Counted from the first letter of the stretch, positions 25,748 to 34,918 are shown. The stretch: 64,000 nucleotides of DNA from JBEEFP01 sp041166085 (GCA_041166085.1 JBEEFP010000031.1:134128-198127); one strand, 5' to 3'. Made by a program: numbers and translations. The notes: generated by a model not told the origin, from the sequence alone.

Positions 25748-27450
25748 CTGGCCGTCTTCCTCGGCCTGCGGGCCGGCCGCTTGCGCCCGGGGCCCGAGCG
25801 GTTGATGACCGCCTCCGTGCCGCCGAGGTAGCCCTCGATCACCTTCGGGTCGTTCACCACCGCGTCGGGTGTGCCCCGAGCGATCACCTCGCCGAGCTCG
25901 AGGGCGATGAGCTCGTCGGACACTCCGGTGATGAGCGGCATGTCGTGCTCGATGACGAGCATGGCCGCGCCGGTCTTGTCCCTGATGTCGAGCAGGACCT
26001 CACCCAACGCCTCGGTCTCCCGTTGTGCGATGCCGGAGGACGGCTCGTCGAGCAGCAGCACCTTCGGGTCGTGCGCCACCGTGCAGGCCAGCTCGACGAT
26101 GCGGCGCGTGCCCGTCGAGAGCTCGCCGACGAACTTGTCGGCGAAGGCCTGGAGGTGCATCAGCTCGATGAGGCGGTCGACCTCTTCGGCGACCTGCCGT
26201 TCGGCGATCCGCACCGCGGGGGACATCAGCGCGGCGGCGATCGGGTCGCGCACCGCGACGTGCCGTTCCAGCGCGACCGCGATGGTCTCCCGCACCGTCA
26301 TGGACGGAAAGAGGCGGGCGTCCTGGAACGACCGGCCCAGGCCGAGCTCGGCCCGCATGTGGGGAGGCAGGTCGGTGACATCGGTCGGGCCGAGGAGCAC
26401 CCGCCCGGACGTGGGCGTCACGAAGCCGGAGATGAGGTCGAAGACGGTGGTCTTGCCCGCTCCGTTGGGGCCGATGATGCCGATGAGCTGGCCCTCGCGG
26501 AGGTCGAGGTCGACGGCGCGCACGGCCCTGACGCCACCGAAGTTGACGCTCAGCTCGCGTGCCTCGAGCGCCACCGGGTGCTCGCGCCCGCATGCGTCAC
26601 AGTGAGGGAGGAACGGCTTGCGGTCGCTGACGCGAGCGGACGAGGCCGACGCGCCGGTGGCGGCGGCCGTGCCCTTGAGGAAGACGGCCCGCAGGATGTC
26701 CGGTCGCTCCAGCAGCTCGGCGGTGGGACCGTCGAAGCGCACTTCACCCTTCTCCATGAACACGGCGCGACTGGCGAGGGTGATGGCGACGTTGACGGAC
26801 TGCTCGACGAGGACGACGGTGGTGCCCCGCTCGTGGATGGCGCGCACGATCACCAGCAGCTGCTCGACGATCACGGGCGCCAGGCCGAGGCTGAGCTCGT
26901 CGATCATGAGCAGCTTGGGCCGGGCGATGAACGCCTGCGAGAGCGTCAGCATCTGCTGCTCGCCGCCCGACAAGTTGCCCGCCTTCTGGTCGAGGCGCTC
27001 GCCGAGGATGGGGAAGTACTCGAGCACCTGGGCGACGGCAGCAGCCAGGTACTCGGGTTCCTTGCGGAACATCCAGCCCGCCAGGGTGAGGTTCTCCTCG
27101 ACGGTCAGCGTCGGGAAGACGCCCTTGCCGCCGGGCATGTAGACGACGCCTTCGGCGACGGTCTGGTTGGCATCCCACTTCGTGATGTCGCGCCCGTCGT
27201 ATTGGATGCGCCCGCCGATGGACTCGAGCAACCCCGAGATGGTCGCCAGCAGCGTCGACTTCCCGGCGCCGTTGGTGCCCAACAGGGCGACGATCTCGCC
27301 TTCGGTGACGTGGAAGTTCACGCCGAACAGCACCTGGGTGCGGCCATAGGCGACGCTGAGCCCGCGCGTCTCCAGCAGGTGGCCCGACGGCGCCAGGTCG
27401 AGCCCGTCGTCGTGGCCGCCACGGCGCAGCCGGTGCAGCACGCTGGTCAC
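25744..27450 (-). CDS. Fused branched-chain-type ABC ATPases (LivF-LivG in one chain)
   Basis: This protein of about 568 aa contains two complete ABC domains. The first (about 20-260) is LivF-like: Walker A GTNGAGKST, signature LSGGEQQML, Walker B LLMIDELSLGL. The second (about 300-545) is LivG-like: Walker A GPNGAGKTT, signature ELSTGTRRIVEL (STGT instead of SGGQ), Walker B VLLLDEPSSGI and the LivG Q-loop GLGRSFQDARLF. The linker carries a CDACGREH motif. GTG 27450 overlaps the permease stop (GTGA). In most bacteria these are two separate genes. Confidence 0.9.
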   Translation of the reverse strand: MTSVLHRLRRGGHDDGLDLAPSGHLLETRGLSVAYGRTQVLFGVNFHVTEGEIVALLGTNGAGKSTLLATISGLLESIGGRIQYDGRDITKWDANQTVAEGVVYMPGGKGVFPTLTVEENLTLAGWMFRKEPEYLAAAVAQVLEYFPILGERLDQKAGNLSGGEQQMLTLSQAFIARPKLLMIDELSLGLAPVIVEQLLVIVRAIHERGTTVVLVEQSVNVAITLASRAVFMEKGEVRFDGPTAELLERPDILRAVFLKGTAAATGASASSARVSDRKPFLPHCDACGREHPVALEARELSVNFGGVRAVRAVDLDLREGQLIGIIGPNGAGKTTVFDLISGFVTPTSGRVLLGPTDVTDLPPHMRAELGLGRSFQDARLFPSMTVRETIAVALERHVAVRDPIAAALMSPAVRIAERQVAEEVDRLIELMHLQAFADKFVGELSTGTRRIVELACTVAHDPKVLLLDEPSSGIAQRETEALGEVLLDIRDKTGAAMLVIEHDMPLITGVSDELIALELGEVIARGTPDAVVNDPKVIEGYLGGTEAVINRSGPGRKRPARRPRKTAR

Positions 27451-29630
27451 GACCGCACGGTCTCGAGCTCGATGGTGTCCAGGCTCTCGACCTCGACGTC
27501 GCCGAGCGAGGCCTCGTCCGGCTGGTGCTCCTCCACTCGGACGTCGGCGAGCAAGCTGGGCACCACGATGCCTCGCGCCGTTGCCAACCGGCGCAGGAGT
27601 GCGTCTCGCACGTCGTAGAGGAGGCCGCCGAGGCCACTGGGCAGCACGAGGAGGATGAAGAGCACGCCGACACCGCTGCCGAGGAACTGGGCCGATGCGG
27701 TGCGGGTGAGCGACGAGTTGTTGAGGAACGTCAGGTAGGCCGCTCCCAGCAGCGCGCCGGGGATCGAGCCCAGGCCGCCGATGATGGCCATGCTGAAGAC
27801 CAGCAGGTTGCGCGGCGTCTCGAGGATGGGACTGCTCGGGTTCAACCCGTGCTGATCGAACATGTACACCGCGCCGGCCAGGGCGGCGATGAAGCCTGAC
27901 AGCGCGAAGGCGCTGAGCCGGGCCCGCAGCGGGCTCACTCCGTAGGACTGGGCGGCGCGCACGTTGTCGCGCGTGGCGACGAGCACACGACCAGACCGGC
28001 TGTTGCGCAGCGAGCGCACCGAAGCGACCACGAGCAGGAAGATCACGAGGACGACGAAGTAGTAGGTGTGCTCGGTCTCGAGGTCGAACTTGCCGAAGAG
28101 CACGGGACGGATGACTCGCTTGGACTCGTCCGGCACCAGCCACGGGAAGAACTCGCGGTTGAGCAGGAACACCCCGGTAGCGAGGGCGAAGGCGAGGGTC
28201 GACACCGCGAGGAACAGGCCCTGGATGCGGAGCGCGGGCAGGCCGATGAGCACCGCGACGAGGGCGCCCACCAGTCCGGCGATGAGCAGGCACAGGAAGA
28301 AGTTCCACCCGTGCTGTGCCAGTGACCCTGCCACCGCCGCACCGAAGGCGGCGAAGGCCAGATGACCGAGGCTGATCTGGCCCGCCCAGCCGGTGAGAAG
28401 GGCGAGCGACAGCATCACCATCGCGAAGATGATCCCGACCCCGAGCAGGTTCACCGAGCTCGGACTCATGCGCAGCGGGTAGAGCACCAGCAGGGCGGCC
28501 GCCAGCACGATGCCCCCGGTGACGGTGTTGCGGACGATCGGCAGGCGGCGCAGCTCGCGCGGGATGGGCCGCACTTCGCGGATGGACGCCCACGTCGACG
28601 CGCCCGTCTCGTCGGCGCGCGAGAACAGCCGGTCCCGGCGCTGGAGCAGGAGGCCGGCCAGGATCAACCCGAACATGACACCGTCGACGATGAGGGTGCG
28701 CCCGGTGACGTAGAGCACGGCCTGCTCGATGGCGCCGAGCAGCAGCGCGAAGCCGAATGTCCTGGGCATCTCCATGCGGCCGAGCACGGCGGCGGCCAGC
28801 GCGCGGAGCAGCAGCGCGGGGCCGAGCGCACCGCCGATGGCAACGCCCTGAATGGGGAGGCGCAGCAAGGTGGCGAGTGCCCCGAGTCCTGCTGCGATCA
28901 CCCACACCAGGGTCTGCACCCGTTTGACGGGAACGCCGAGCAACGCGGCGCGATCAGCCGACTCGGCTGACGCCCGCACCGCGATGCCGACGCGCGTGTA
29001 CCGGAAGAAGGCGGCGAGCGCGAGGGTGACGATGGGGACGACGATGATGATCAGCAGGTGTCCGCCCTGGAACACGACGAAGTCCCACTTGAACCGGAAC
29101 TTGAACGGCACCGGTGGTTGGGGCGTGGTGTCGTAGCCGAAGGCCCGCGGGATGACGAGCTGCCCGAACACGAAGAGCTGCTGGAGGCCGATGGTGGCCA
29201 CCGTGAGGATGAGCCGCGGCGATTTGGCAAAGCGCCGGATGATGAGGATCTCGGTGATGGCACCGAGGGCGAGAGCGGCGACGAACCCGACCGACACGGC
29301 GAGGAAGAACGGCCACTTCGGTCCGACGATGAGCGACGCGGCGAGGATGGCCGCCACCGCGCCGAGGTCGCCCTGGGCGAAGTTGATGATGCGGTTGGCG
29401 CGGTACACCAGCACGATGCCCATCGCGATCAGGGCGCTGAGCGACCCGAGCACGATGCCGAGGAACAGGATCGGAAGCGGCGCGGGGTAGAGGATCCCGA
29501 CGAAGATCAGGACCGCCAGCGCGCCGAGACCGATCTGGCCGCCGAACCGCACGTCGGGCGAGTCCAGGGCCGTGCCGATCCGCGCCTGCAGGCCCCCTGT
29601 GTCCGCTCCCAGCTCGGGTCCAGCGCCCAT
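27447..29630 (-). CDS. Fused branched-chain-type ABC permease (LivH-LivM in one chain)
   Basis: This 727-aa integral membrane protein has a LivH-like half (about 45-330: GIVLVYRANRIINFAQGDLGAVAA, GIAVRASAESADRAALLGVP) and a LivM-like half (about 370-660: LLTGWAGQISLGHLAFAAFGA, ATRDNVRAAQSYGVSPLRARL, GGLGSIPGALLGAAYL). Each half carries its coupling-loop motif, so the chain supplies the whole channel. The C-terminal tail is acidic. It is the first gene of an operon with the fused ATPases and a secreted protein. A TAGGGT box lies 9 bases before its ATG. The substrate may be a fatty or aromatic acid, judging by neighbours only. Confidence 0.9.
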   Translation of the reverse strand: MGAGPELGADTGGLQARIGTALDSPDVRFGGQIGLGALAVLIFVGILYPAPLPILFLGIVLGSLSALIAMGIVLVYRANRIINFAQGDLGAVAAILAASLIVGPKWPFFLAVSVGFVAALALGAITEILIIRRFAKSPRLILTVATIGLQQLFVFGQLVIPRAFGYDTTPQPPVPFKFRFKWDFVVFQGGHLLIIIVVPIVTLALAAFFRYTRVGIAVRASAESADRAALLGVPVKRVQTLVWVIAAGLGALATLLRLPIQGVAIGGALGPALLLRALAAAVLGRMEMPRTFGFALLLGAIEQAVLYVTGRTLIVDGVMFGLILAGLLLQRRDRLFSRADETGASTWASIREVRPIPRELRRLPIVRNTVTGGIVLAAALLVLYPLRMSPSSVNLLGVGIIFAMVMLSLALLTGWAGQISLGHLAFAAFGAAVAGSLAQHGWNFFLCLLIAGLVGALVAVLIGLPALRIQGLFLAVSTLAFALATGVFLLNREFFPWLVPDESKRVIRPVLFGKFDLETEHTYYFVVLVIFLLVVASVRSLRNSRSGRVLVATRDNVRAAQSYGVSPLRARLSAFALSGFIAALAGAVYMFDQHGLNPSSPILETPRNLLVFSMAIIGGLGSIPGALLGAAYLTFLNNSSLTRTASAQFLGSGVGVLFILLVLPSGLGGLLYDVRDALLRRLATARGIVVPSLLADVRVEEHQPDEASLGDVEVESLDTIELETVRS

Positions 29631-29674
29631 GCCGGCGTCACCCTAGGGCTGCTGGTGACAGATTTCACACAGCG

Positions 29675-29690
29675 CGCGAAGATCTTCGCG
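29675..29690. promoter_or_regulatory. Perfect 16-bp palindrome in the transporter divergent region
   Basis: CGCGAAGATCTTCGCG is perfectly self-complementary and lies midway between the permease start (29630) and the binding-protein start (29713). Its size and place suit the operator of a dimeric regulator such as a TetR- or GntR-type protein, though no regulator gene is adjacent. Confidence 0.5.
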
Positions 29691-29712
29691 AAACGGACGA
29701 GGAGCGGCCCCG

Positions 29713-31548
29713 GTGACCCTGCGACAGTTCTACGAGCGGTACGGAGCGACGCTGGCCGTGGTTGCCGTGCTGGCCCTGCTCGTGGTGTTGCTGCCCGGCA
29801 ACGCCAAGAACGAGGGCGTGCAGGTCGGCGCGGGTGCGGGCGCGCCGTCTGCCAACCAGTCCGACACAGGCGGGGGCGACGCCAGCACGGCCGACAGCGG
29901 CGGCACGGTGGCGGCGGGCGGCGGCGCGGCCGGCGCGGGCTCCAGCCAGGGCGGGACGCGCATCGCCTCGGCCGGCTCCGGTCCCACCCAGGTCTCCATC
30001 GGCAAAGGGCCCAACTGCCGCACCGACGGTCAGTACGCCGGTCGCCAGAAGGGGATCTCCGCCTACATGCCGCCGTGCGTGTCGTTCAGCGGGTCCAACG
30101 GCGGCGCCACGTCGCGCGGCGTCTTCGGCGACAAGATCGTCGTGGTCGCGTACAGCATCGCCGTCGACCCCGGGACCCGGGCCATCCTCGTCGGCGCCAA
30201 GCTCTCCGACGAGATCGCCACCGTGCGCCGGGCCTACGAAGCGCTGCGTCTCTATTACAACAACCACTTCGAGACCTACGGCCGCGAGGTGCAGATCATC
30301 AACATGGACGCCAGCGGCAAGGCGACCGACGACGAGGCCATGAAGGCCGACGTCCTCAAGATCGCCAACGACACCAAGGCCTTCGCCGTCATCGAGGGCA
30401 ACCCGGCCGAGCCCATCCCCAAGGTGTTCGCCCAGGAGGCGGCAGCTCGTGGCGTCGTGTGCATCTGCACGGTGTCGATGCGCAGTGGCTTCTACCAGGA
30501 GAACCACTTCGGCGGCCCGAGCGGACCCAACATGCTGTGGAGCTCGCTGCCCACCATCACCGAGTACAGCGCCATGATGGCCGAGTACATCTGCAAGCGG
30601 CTGGCCGGCAAGCCGGCCAAGTGGGCCGGCACCAACGTCCCCGACCTCAAGACGCAGACCCGCAAGTTCGGGCTGATCTACCTGGAGGGCAGAGAGGGCA
30701 AGGTCGACCCCGAGGGGAAGAAGGCGGCCGACGAGCTGTCCGGCTACTTGAGCAAATGCGGAGTGTCCTTCGCCGCCCAGGTGGGTTATCTCTATGACCC
30801 GGGACGCAACCAGGCCGACGTCACCAACCTCGTCGCAAAGATGAAGGGCAACGGGGTCACCACGATCATCCCGTACGTCGACCCGCTCTATCCGATCCTC
30901 ATCACGCGTGAGGCAACCAATCAGCAGTACTTCCCGGAGTGGCTCATCGCCGGCACCGGCCTGAGCGACACGACGTCGGCCGCCCGCCTCTACGACCAGC
31001 AGCAGTGGAGTCACGCGTTCGGCATCTCACCCCTGTGGGTCACGTGGGCCACCAAGGCCAAGTCGTCGGGCTACCGCGAGGCGCACCACGGTGATCCCAC
31101 GCTGAAGCCGGATGAGGAAGGCGTGCTGATCAACATCTACAAGTCGTACTTCCAGGCGCTCTTCATCGGGATCCACATGGCGGGTCCGAAGCTCAGTCCC
31201 CAGACCTTCGAGCAGGGCATGTACAACTACCCGCGCACCGGCGGATCAGCGGCGCTGCCGACCGTGTACTCCAACCGCGCCTACCCCACGCTCATCAAGG
31301 ACTTCATCGAGATCTACTACGACCCCAACGTGAGCGGCCCGGACGAGCGCACCGAGCAGGGCAACGGAATGATCATGAAGGTCGACGGCGGCAAGCGCTA
31401 CGCGCCGGGTCAGTGGCCGACGGGCGAGCCCCACGTCTTCAACTCCGCGGGCGCGGCCACCGTCACCGACAACCCGGCCGGCGGCGGCGACCCGCCGCAC
31501 GAACAAGACGGCCACGCCCATAACAAGAAGTGCCTGAGCTGCAGCTGA
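29713..31548 (+). CDS. ABC substrate-binding protein (LivK-type, membrane-anchored)
   Basis: This 611-aa periplasmic-binding-type protein has an N-terminal TM (LAVVAVLALLVVLLPG) without a lipobox, so it is likely held by a signal anchor. A Gly/Ala/Ser-rich linker follows. The type I fold spans about 120-560: GDKIVVVAYSIAVDPGTR, EVQIINMDASGKATDDEAM, FAVIEGNPAEPI, GLIYLEGREGK, GVTTIIPYVDPLYPILI. The C-terminus ends in a His/Cys-rich tail (HEQDGHAHNKKCLSCS). GTG start with GAGGAGCGG before it. It diverges from the fused permease/ATPase operon, which should be its partner. Confidence 0.88.
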   Translation: MTLRQFYERYGATLAVVAVLALLVVLLPGNAKNEGVQVGAGAGAPSANQSDTGGGDASTADSGGTVAAGGGAAGAGSSQGGTRIASAGSGPTQVSIGKGPNCRTDGQYAGRQKGISAYMPPCVSFSGSNGGATSRGVFGDKIVVVAYSIAVDPGTRAILVGAKLSDEIATVRRAYEALRLYYNNHFETYGREVQIINMDASGKATDDEAMKADVLKIANDTKAFAVIEGNPAEPIPKVFAQEAAARGVVCICTVSMRSGFYQENHFGGPSGPNMLWSSLPTITEYSAMMAEYICKRLAGKPAKWAGTNVPDLKTQTRKFGLIYLEGREGKVDPEGKKAADELSGYLSKCGVSFAAQVGYLYDPGRNQADVTNLVAKMKGNGVTTIIPYVDPLYPILITREATNQQYFPEWLIAGTGLSDTTSAARLYDQQQWSHAFGISPLWVTWATKAKSSGYREAHHGDPTLKPDEEGVLINIYKSYFQALFIGIHMAGPKLSPQTFEQGMYNYPRTGGSAALPTVYSNRAYPTLIKDFIEIYYDPNVSGPDERTEQGNGMIMKVDGGKRYAPGQWPTGEPHVFNSAGAATVTDNPAGGGDPPHEQDGHAHNKKCLSCS

Positions 31549-31575
31549 GGGGCGTGTCTTCGCACCCGAGACGGA

Positions 31576-32427
31576 CTAGGCGAACGTGCAGAGGCCGTTG
31601 TCGATGACCGTCTCGCCGTTCTGGGTCTCGGTGCGGAAGACGGCCTGGTTGCCGTCGATCCACATGGAGATGGTCAGGGTGTCGCCCGGCATGACGGGCT
31701 TGGAGAAGCGGGCGTCCATGCCCTTGAACCGGGCGGGGTCCGAGTCGCACAGCGTGTGGAGCAGGGCCCGGCCGGTGAAGCCGTAGGTGCACAGCCCGTG
31801 CAGGATGGGCCGGTCGAAGCCGCCCAGCTTGGCGAACTCGGGATCGGAGTGCAGCGGGTTGCGGTCGCCCGACAGCCGGTAGGTGAGGGCCTGGTCGGCG
31901 CGGGTGTCGTAGGTGACCTTGTGGTCGGGCGCGCGGTCGGGCGGCTGGTTCTTGCCACCCGACGGGCCGCGGTCGCCGCCCCACCCGCCCTCGCCGCGGA
32001 TGAACGCCGACATGCGGGTGGTGAAGAGCGGCTGACCGGTGGCCTTGTCCACCGACTCCGCCTCGCTGGCCACGACCGCGCCCGAGCCCTTGTCGTAGAT
32101 GCCGGTGATGCGCGACGTGGTGCGCACCGTGCCCTCGACCGGGATCGGTCCGTTGAGCTCGATGGACTGCTCGCCGTGCACGAGCATGGCCCAGTTGAAG
32201 TCACCGATCTTGCCGAACGCGGATCCGCCGGTGCCGATGATCACCGCGAAGGTCGGCAGCACCTGCTGTTCGATGCCTTTGCTGTTCTCGGTGGTGAACT
32301 GCAGCTCCTGGAACGGATCCACCGAGCCGGCGCCCACGCCGACCGCGTACAGCAGCGCGTCCTTCGAATCCCACGACCGCTCGACTGGATCGGACTCCGC
32401 TCCGACTGCATCCGGGTTGATGGGCAT
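31576..32427 (-). CDS. MaoC-like (R)-specific enoyl-CoA hydratase, double hot-dog
   Basis: This 283-aa enzyme has two hot-dog folds; the C-terminal one carries the hydratase-2 motif YRLSGDRNPLHSDPEFAKLGGF. The N-terminus (SWDSKDALLYAVGVGAG...VLPTFAVIIG) matches the actinobacterial type-2 hydratases used in steroid side-chain and fatty-acyl beta-oxidation. It hydrates trans-2-enoyl-CoA to (R)-3-hydroxyacyl-CoA. It is the last gene of a three-gene operon with a CoA ligase and an SDR. AAGGAG lies just before the ATG. The exact substrate is not determined. Confidence 0.9.
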   Translation of the reverse strand: MPINPDAVGAESDPVERSWDSKDALLYAVGVGAGSVDPFQELQFTTENSKGIEQQVLPTFAVIIGTGGSAFGKIGDFNWAMLVHGEQSIELNGPIPVEGTVRTTSRITGIYDKGSGAVVASEAESVDKATGQPLFTTRMSAFIRGEGGWGGDRGPSGGKNQPPDRAPDHKVTYDTRADQALTYRLSGDRNPLHSDPEFAKLGGFDRPILHGLCTYGFTGRALLHTLCDSDPARFKGMDARFSKPVMPGDTLTISMWIDGNQAVFRTETQNGETVIDNGLCTFA

Positions 32428-32445
32428 GTGCGTCTCCTTGTTCCT

Positions 32446-33348
32446 TCAGTCCGCCATGGTCGAGTTCGGTGCGGCCTTGGCTACCAGGTCCGGCACGACG
32501 GCGCCGAGCTCGCTCGGCTCCCAACGGTCGTCCTTGGTCGCGGTCGGGCCCCGGTGCCAGCCTTCAGCCACCGAGATGCGCCCGCCCGCGACCAGGAAGA
32601 CGCGTCCGGTGACGTCCTTCGACTCGGGACTGCCCAGCCACACGACCAAGGGCGAGATGTTCTCGGGGGCGAAGATGTCGAACTTGTCGGCAGGCACGTC
32701 GGAGCCGGCGGCGCCACCCAGGTTCTCGGTCATGCGGGTGCGGGCGACGGGCGCGATGGCGTTGGCGGTGACGCCGTACCGGCCCAGCTCCGTCGCCGCG
32801 ATGATCGTGAAGCTGGCGATGCCGGCCTTGGCCGCCCCGTAGTTCGTCTGGCCGGCGTTGCCGAAGATGCCCGACGGCGAGCTGGTGTTGATGATGCGGG
32901 CGTCGTTGGTCTGGCCCGCCTTGGCCCGCTCCCGCCAGTAGGCGCCGGCCCAACGCGTGGGGGCGAAGGTGCCCTTGAGGTGCACCTTGATGACGGCGTC
33001 CCACTCCTCCTCCGTCATGTTCACCATCATGCGGTCGCGCAGGATGCCGGCGTTGTTGACGAGCACGTCGAGTCCGCCGAACGTCTCGACCGCGGTGTTG
33101 ACGAGTCGCTGCGCGCCTTCCCAGTCCGAGATGTCGTCGCCGTTCACGACGGCTTCGCCCCCCATGCCCCGGATCTCCTCGGCCACCTCGGCGGCCGGGT
33201 GGGTGTCGACGCCGGTGCCGTCGACGTGGGCGCCGAGGTCGTTCACGACGACCCGTGCTCCCTCCGCCGCGAACGCCAACGCGTGAGCCCGGCCGATGCC
33301 GCGGCCTGCGCCCGTGACGATCACCACCCGTCCGTCATTGATGCCCAT
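32446..33348 (-). CDS. Short-chain dehydrogenase (MFE-2 type 3-hydroxyacyl-CoA dehydrogenase-like)
   Basis: This 300-aa SDR has the cofactor motif VTGAGRGIGRAHALAF, VVNDLGAHVDG, NNAG, and the catalytic Ser in NTSSPSGIFG with Tyr/Lys in NYGAAKAG. The long VNDLG...TGVDTHPAAEV insert is typical of the dehydrogenase domain of multifunctional enzyme type 2, which oxidises (R)-3-hydroxyacyl-CoA. That fits the neighbouring (R)-hydratase exactly. Its ATG shares a base with the CoA-ligase stop (TGATG), so translation is coupled. Confidence 0.9.
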   Translation of the reverse strand: MGINDGRVVIVTGAGRGIGRAHALAFAAEGARVVVNDLGAHVDGTGVDTHPAAEVAEEIRGMGGEAVVNGDDISDWEGAQRLVNTAVETFGGLDVLVNNAGILRDRMMVNMTEEEWDAVIKVHLKGTFAPTRWAGAYWRERAKAGQTNDARIINTSSPSGIFGNAGQTNYGAAKAGIASFTIIAATELGRYGVTANAIAPVARTRMTENLGGAAGSDVPADKFDIFAPENISPLVVWLGSPESKDVTGRVFLVAGGRISVAEGWHRGPTATKDDRWEPSELGAVVPDLVAKAAPNSTMAD

Positions 33349-34904
33349 CAGTGCAACGTCCCCTCTCGGTACTGGTCGCGCAACTTGCGCTTGTAGATCT
33401 TGCCGTTGTCCTCCCGCGGGAGGTGCTCGACGAAGTCAACCGAGCGCGGGCACTTGTAACCCGCCAGCTGCTCTCTGCACAGCGCCATGAGCTCGGACAC
33501 GAGCTCGGCCGAGGGCTCGAGCCCGGGCTTGAGCTCGATGACGGCCTTGACCTCCTCGCCCCACTCAGGATGGGGGACACCGATGGTCGCGGCGTCCCCG
33601 ACTGCGGGGTGGGTGAGGAGCACGGCGTCGATCTCGGCCGGGTACACGTTGACGCCGCCCGAGATGATGAGGTTGGCGGTGCGGTCGGTGAGGAAGAGCC
33701 AGCCGTCGTCGTCGACGTATCCCATGTCGCCGAGGGTGAAGTAGTCGTCGCGGTACGCGGAAGCGGTCTTCTCCTCCGCCTTGAAGTACTCGAAGCGGCC
33801 GACGGGCGGCGCCTTGAGGAACACGGTGCCCACCTGACCCGGCGTCGTCGGGTTCCCGTCGTCGTCTCGAACCACCACCATGTTGGCGACGGGTCTGCCG
33901 ACCGTCCCCGGGCGCTCGAGCCACGCCGTCGAGTCGACGAACGTCCCCAACCCCTCGGTCGCGGCGTAGTACTCGAACAGCACCGGACCGAACCACTCGA
34001 TGACTCCATGCTTGACGGGCACCGGACACGGCGCGGCGCCGTGGATGACCATGCGCAACGACGACACGTCGTACTTGGCGCGGACGTCGTCGGGGAGGGC
34101 GAGCAGGCGGTGGAACATCACCGGCACCAGGTGGGTGTGGCTGATGCGGTGGTCCTCGACCAGCCGGAGCATGAGCTCGGGCTCCCAGCCGTCCATCACC
34201 ACGACGCCCACGCCGGCGTTGAGCGGCGCCGCGAGCGAGAAGGCCAGGGGAGCGGCGTGGTACAGCGGACCGGTACAGAGGTGGAGGTCGTCACCCGGCC
34301 GATAGCCGTACAGGTCCAGCGACGCCGCGCTGGTGGGCGGCGCCTCGCGTCGGTACACGCCCTTGGGTCGGCCCGTCGTCCCGGACGTGTAGAGCATCGA
34401 CGAGCCGAGGACGGGGTCGGTGATGTCGTCGCCCGCCTCGACATCGAGCGCGTCGTCGTAGGAGATGAACCCGTCGATGTCGCCGCCGACGGCGAGCCGG
34501 ACCTGCGCCGTGGGCGCGAGGGCGGCGACCTCGCGCGCGATGGCGCCGAAGCGAGCGTCGGCTACGAAGGCGCGCGCCTCGCAGTCGTCGACGATGTAGC
34601 CGGCTTCGTTGGCGGTCAGGTGCCAGTTGACGGGCGTGAGGCGGAATCCGGATCGGTTGGTCGCGGCCATGACCTCCGCGAACTCGGCCCGATTGCTGCA
34701 CAGGAGCGCGACGCCGTCACCCGCCTCCAGCCCTGCCCGCCGCAGCGCCCGGGCCAGTTGGTTGGCCCGCTGGTTCAGCTCAGCGAAGGTGCGGTCCCCG
34801 TGGGACGACACGACGGCCGCCCGGTCCGGGAAGCGCGCGGCCCAGTGGGCCAGCGTCATGCCCGTGCGTGCGGCCTCTTGCAGGGCGTCCGGCGCCTCGT
34901 CCAC
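33348..34904 (-). CDS. Acyl-CoA synthetase (FadD-like AMP-binding enzyme)
   Basis: This 518-aa enzyme activates a carboxylic acid with ATP and CoA. The adenylation P-loop is LYTSGTTGRPKGVY; other motifs are YYAATEGLG (A5), YFTLGDMGYVDDDGWLFLTDR (A7/A8), GGVNVYPAEIDAVL, and the C-terminal catalytic Lys in DNGKIYKRKLRDQ. It starts the operon with the SDR and MaoC hydratase. TACGGT lies 8 bases before GTG 34904. Acyl-CoA dehydrogenase and thiolase genes, needed for full beta-oxidation, are not in the window. Confidence 0.92.
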   Translation of the reverse strand: MDEAPDALQEAARTGMTLAHWAARFPDRAAVVSSHGDRTFAELNQRANQLARALRRAGLEAGDGVALLCSNRAEFAEVMAATNRSGFRLTPVNWHLTANEAGYIVDDCEARAFVADARFGAIAREVAALAPTAQVRLAVGGDIDGFISYDDALDVEAGDDITDPVLGSSMLYTSGTTGRPKGVYRREAPPTSAASLDLYGYRPGDDLHLCTGPLYHAAPLAFSLAAPLNAGVGVVVMDGWEPELMLRLVEDHRISHTHLVPVMFHRLLALPDDVRAKYDVSSLRMVIHGAAPCPVPVKHGVIEWFGPVLFEYYAATEGLGTFVDSTAWLERPGTVGRPVANMVVVRDDDGNPTTPGQVGTVFLKAPPVGRFEYFKAEEKTASAYRDDYFTLGDMGYVDDDGWLFLTDRTANLIISGGVNVYPAEIDAVLLTHPAVGDAATIGVPHPEWGEEVKAVIELKPGLEPSAELVSELMALCREQLAGYKCPRSVDFVEHLPREDNGKIYKRKLRDQYREGTLH

Positions 34905-34912
34905 GAGGCGAG

Positions 34913-34918
34913 ACCGTA
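34913..34918 (-). promoter_or_regulatory. -10-like box before the CoA-ligase operon
   Basis: TACGGT on the minus strand lies 8 bases before GTG 34904; a leaderless or near-leaderless start is likely. Confidence 0.45.

Noticed and set aside
27451..28905. N-terminal extension of the fused ATPase frame up to 28905
   Set aside because: The extension is Arg/Pro-rich and lies inside the permease gene in another frame; GTG 27450 with a 4-base overlap is a far better start.
29058..30797. 579-codon plus-strand frame across the permease start and binding protein
   Set aside because: Composition is Asp/Glu/Arg-rich shadow text and it conflicts with both flanking real genes.
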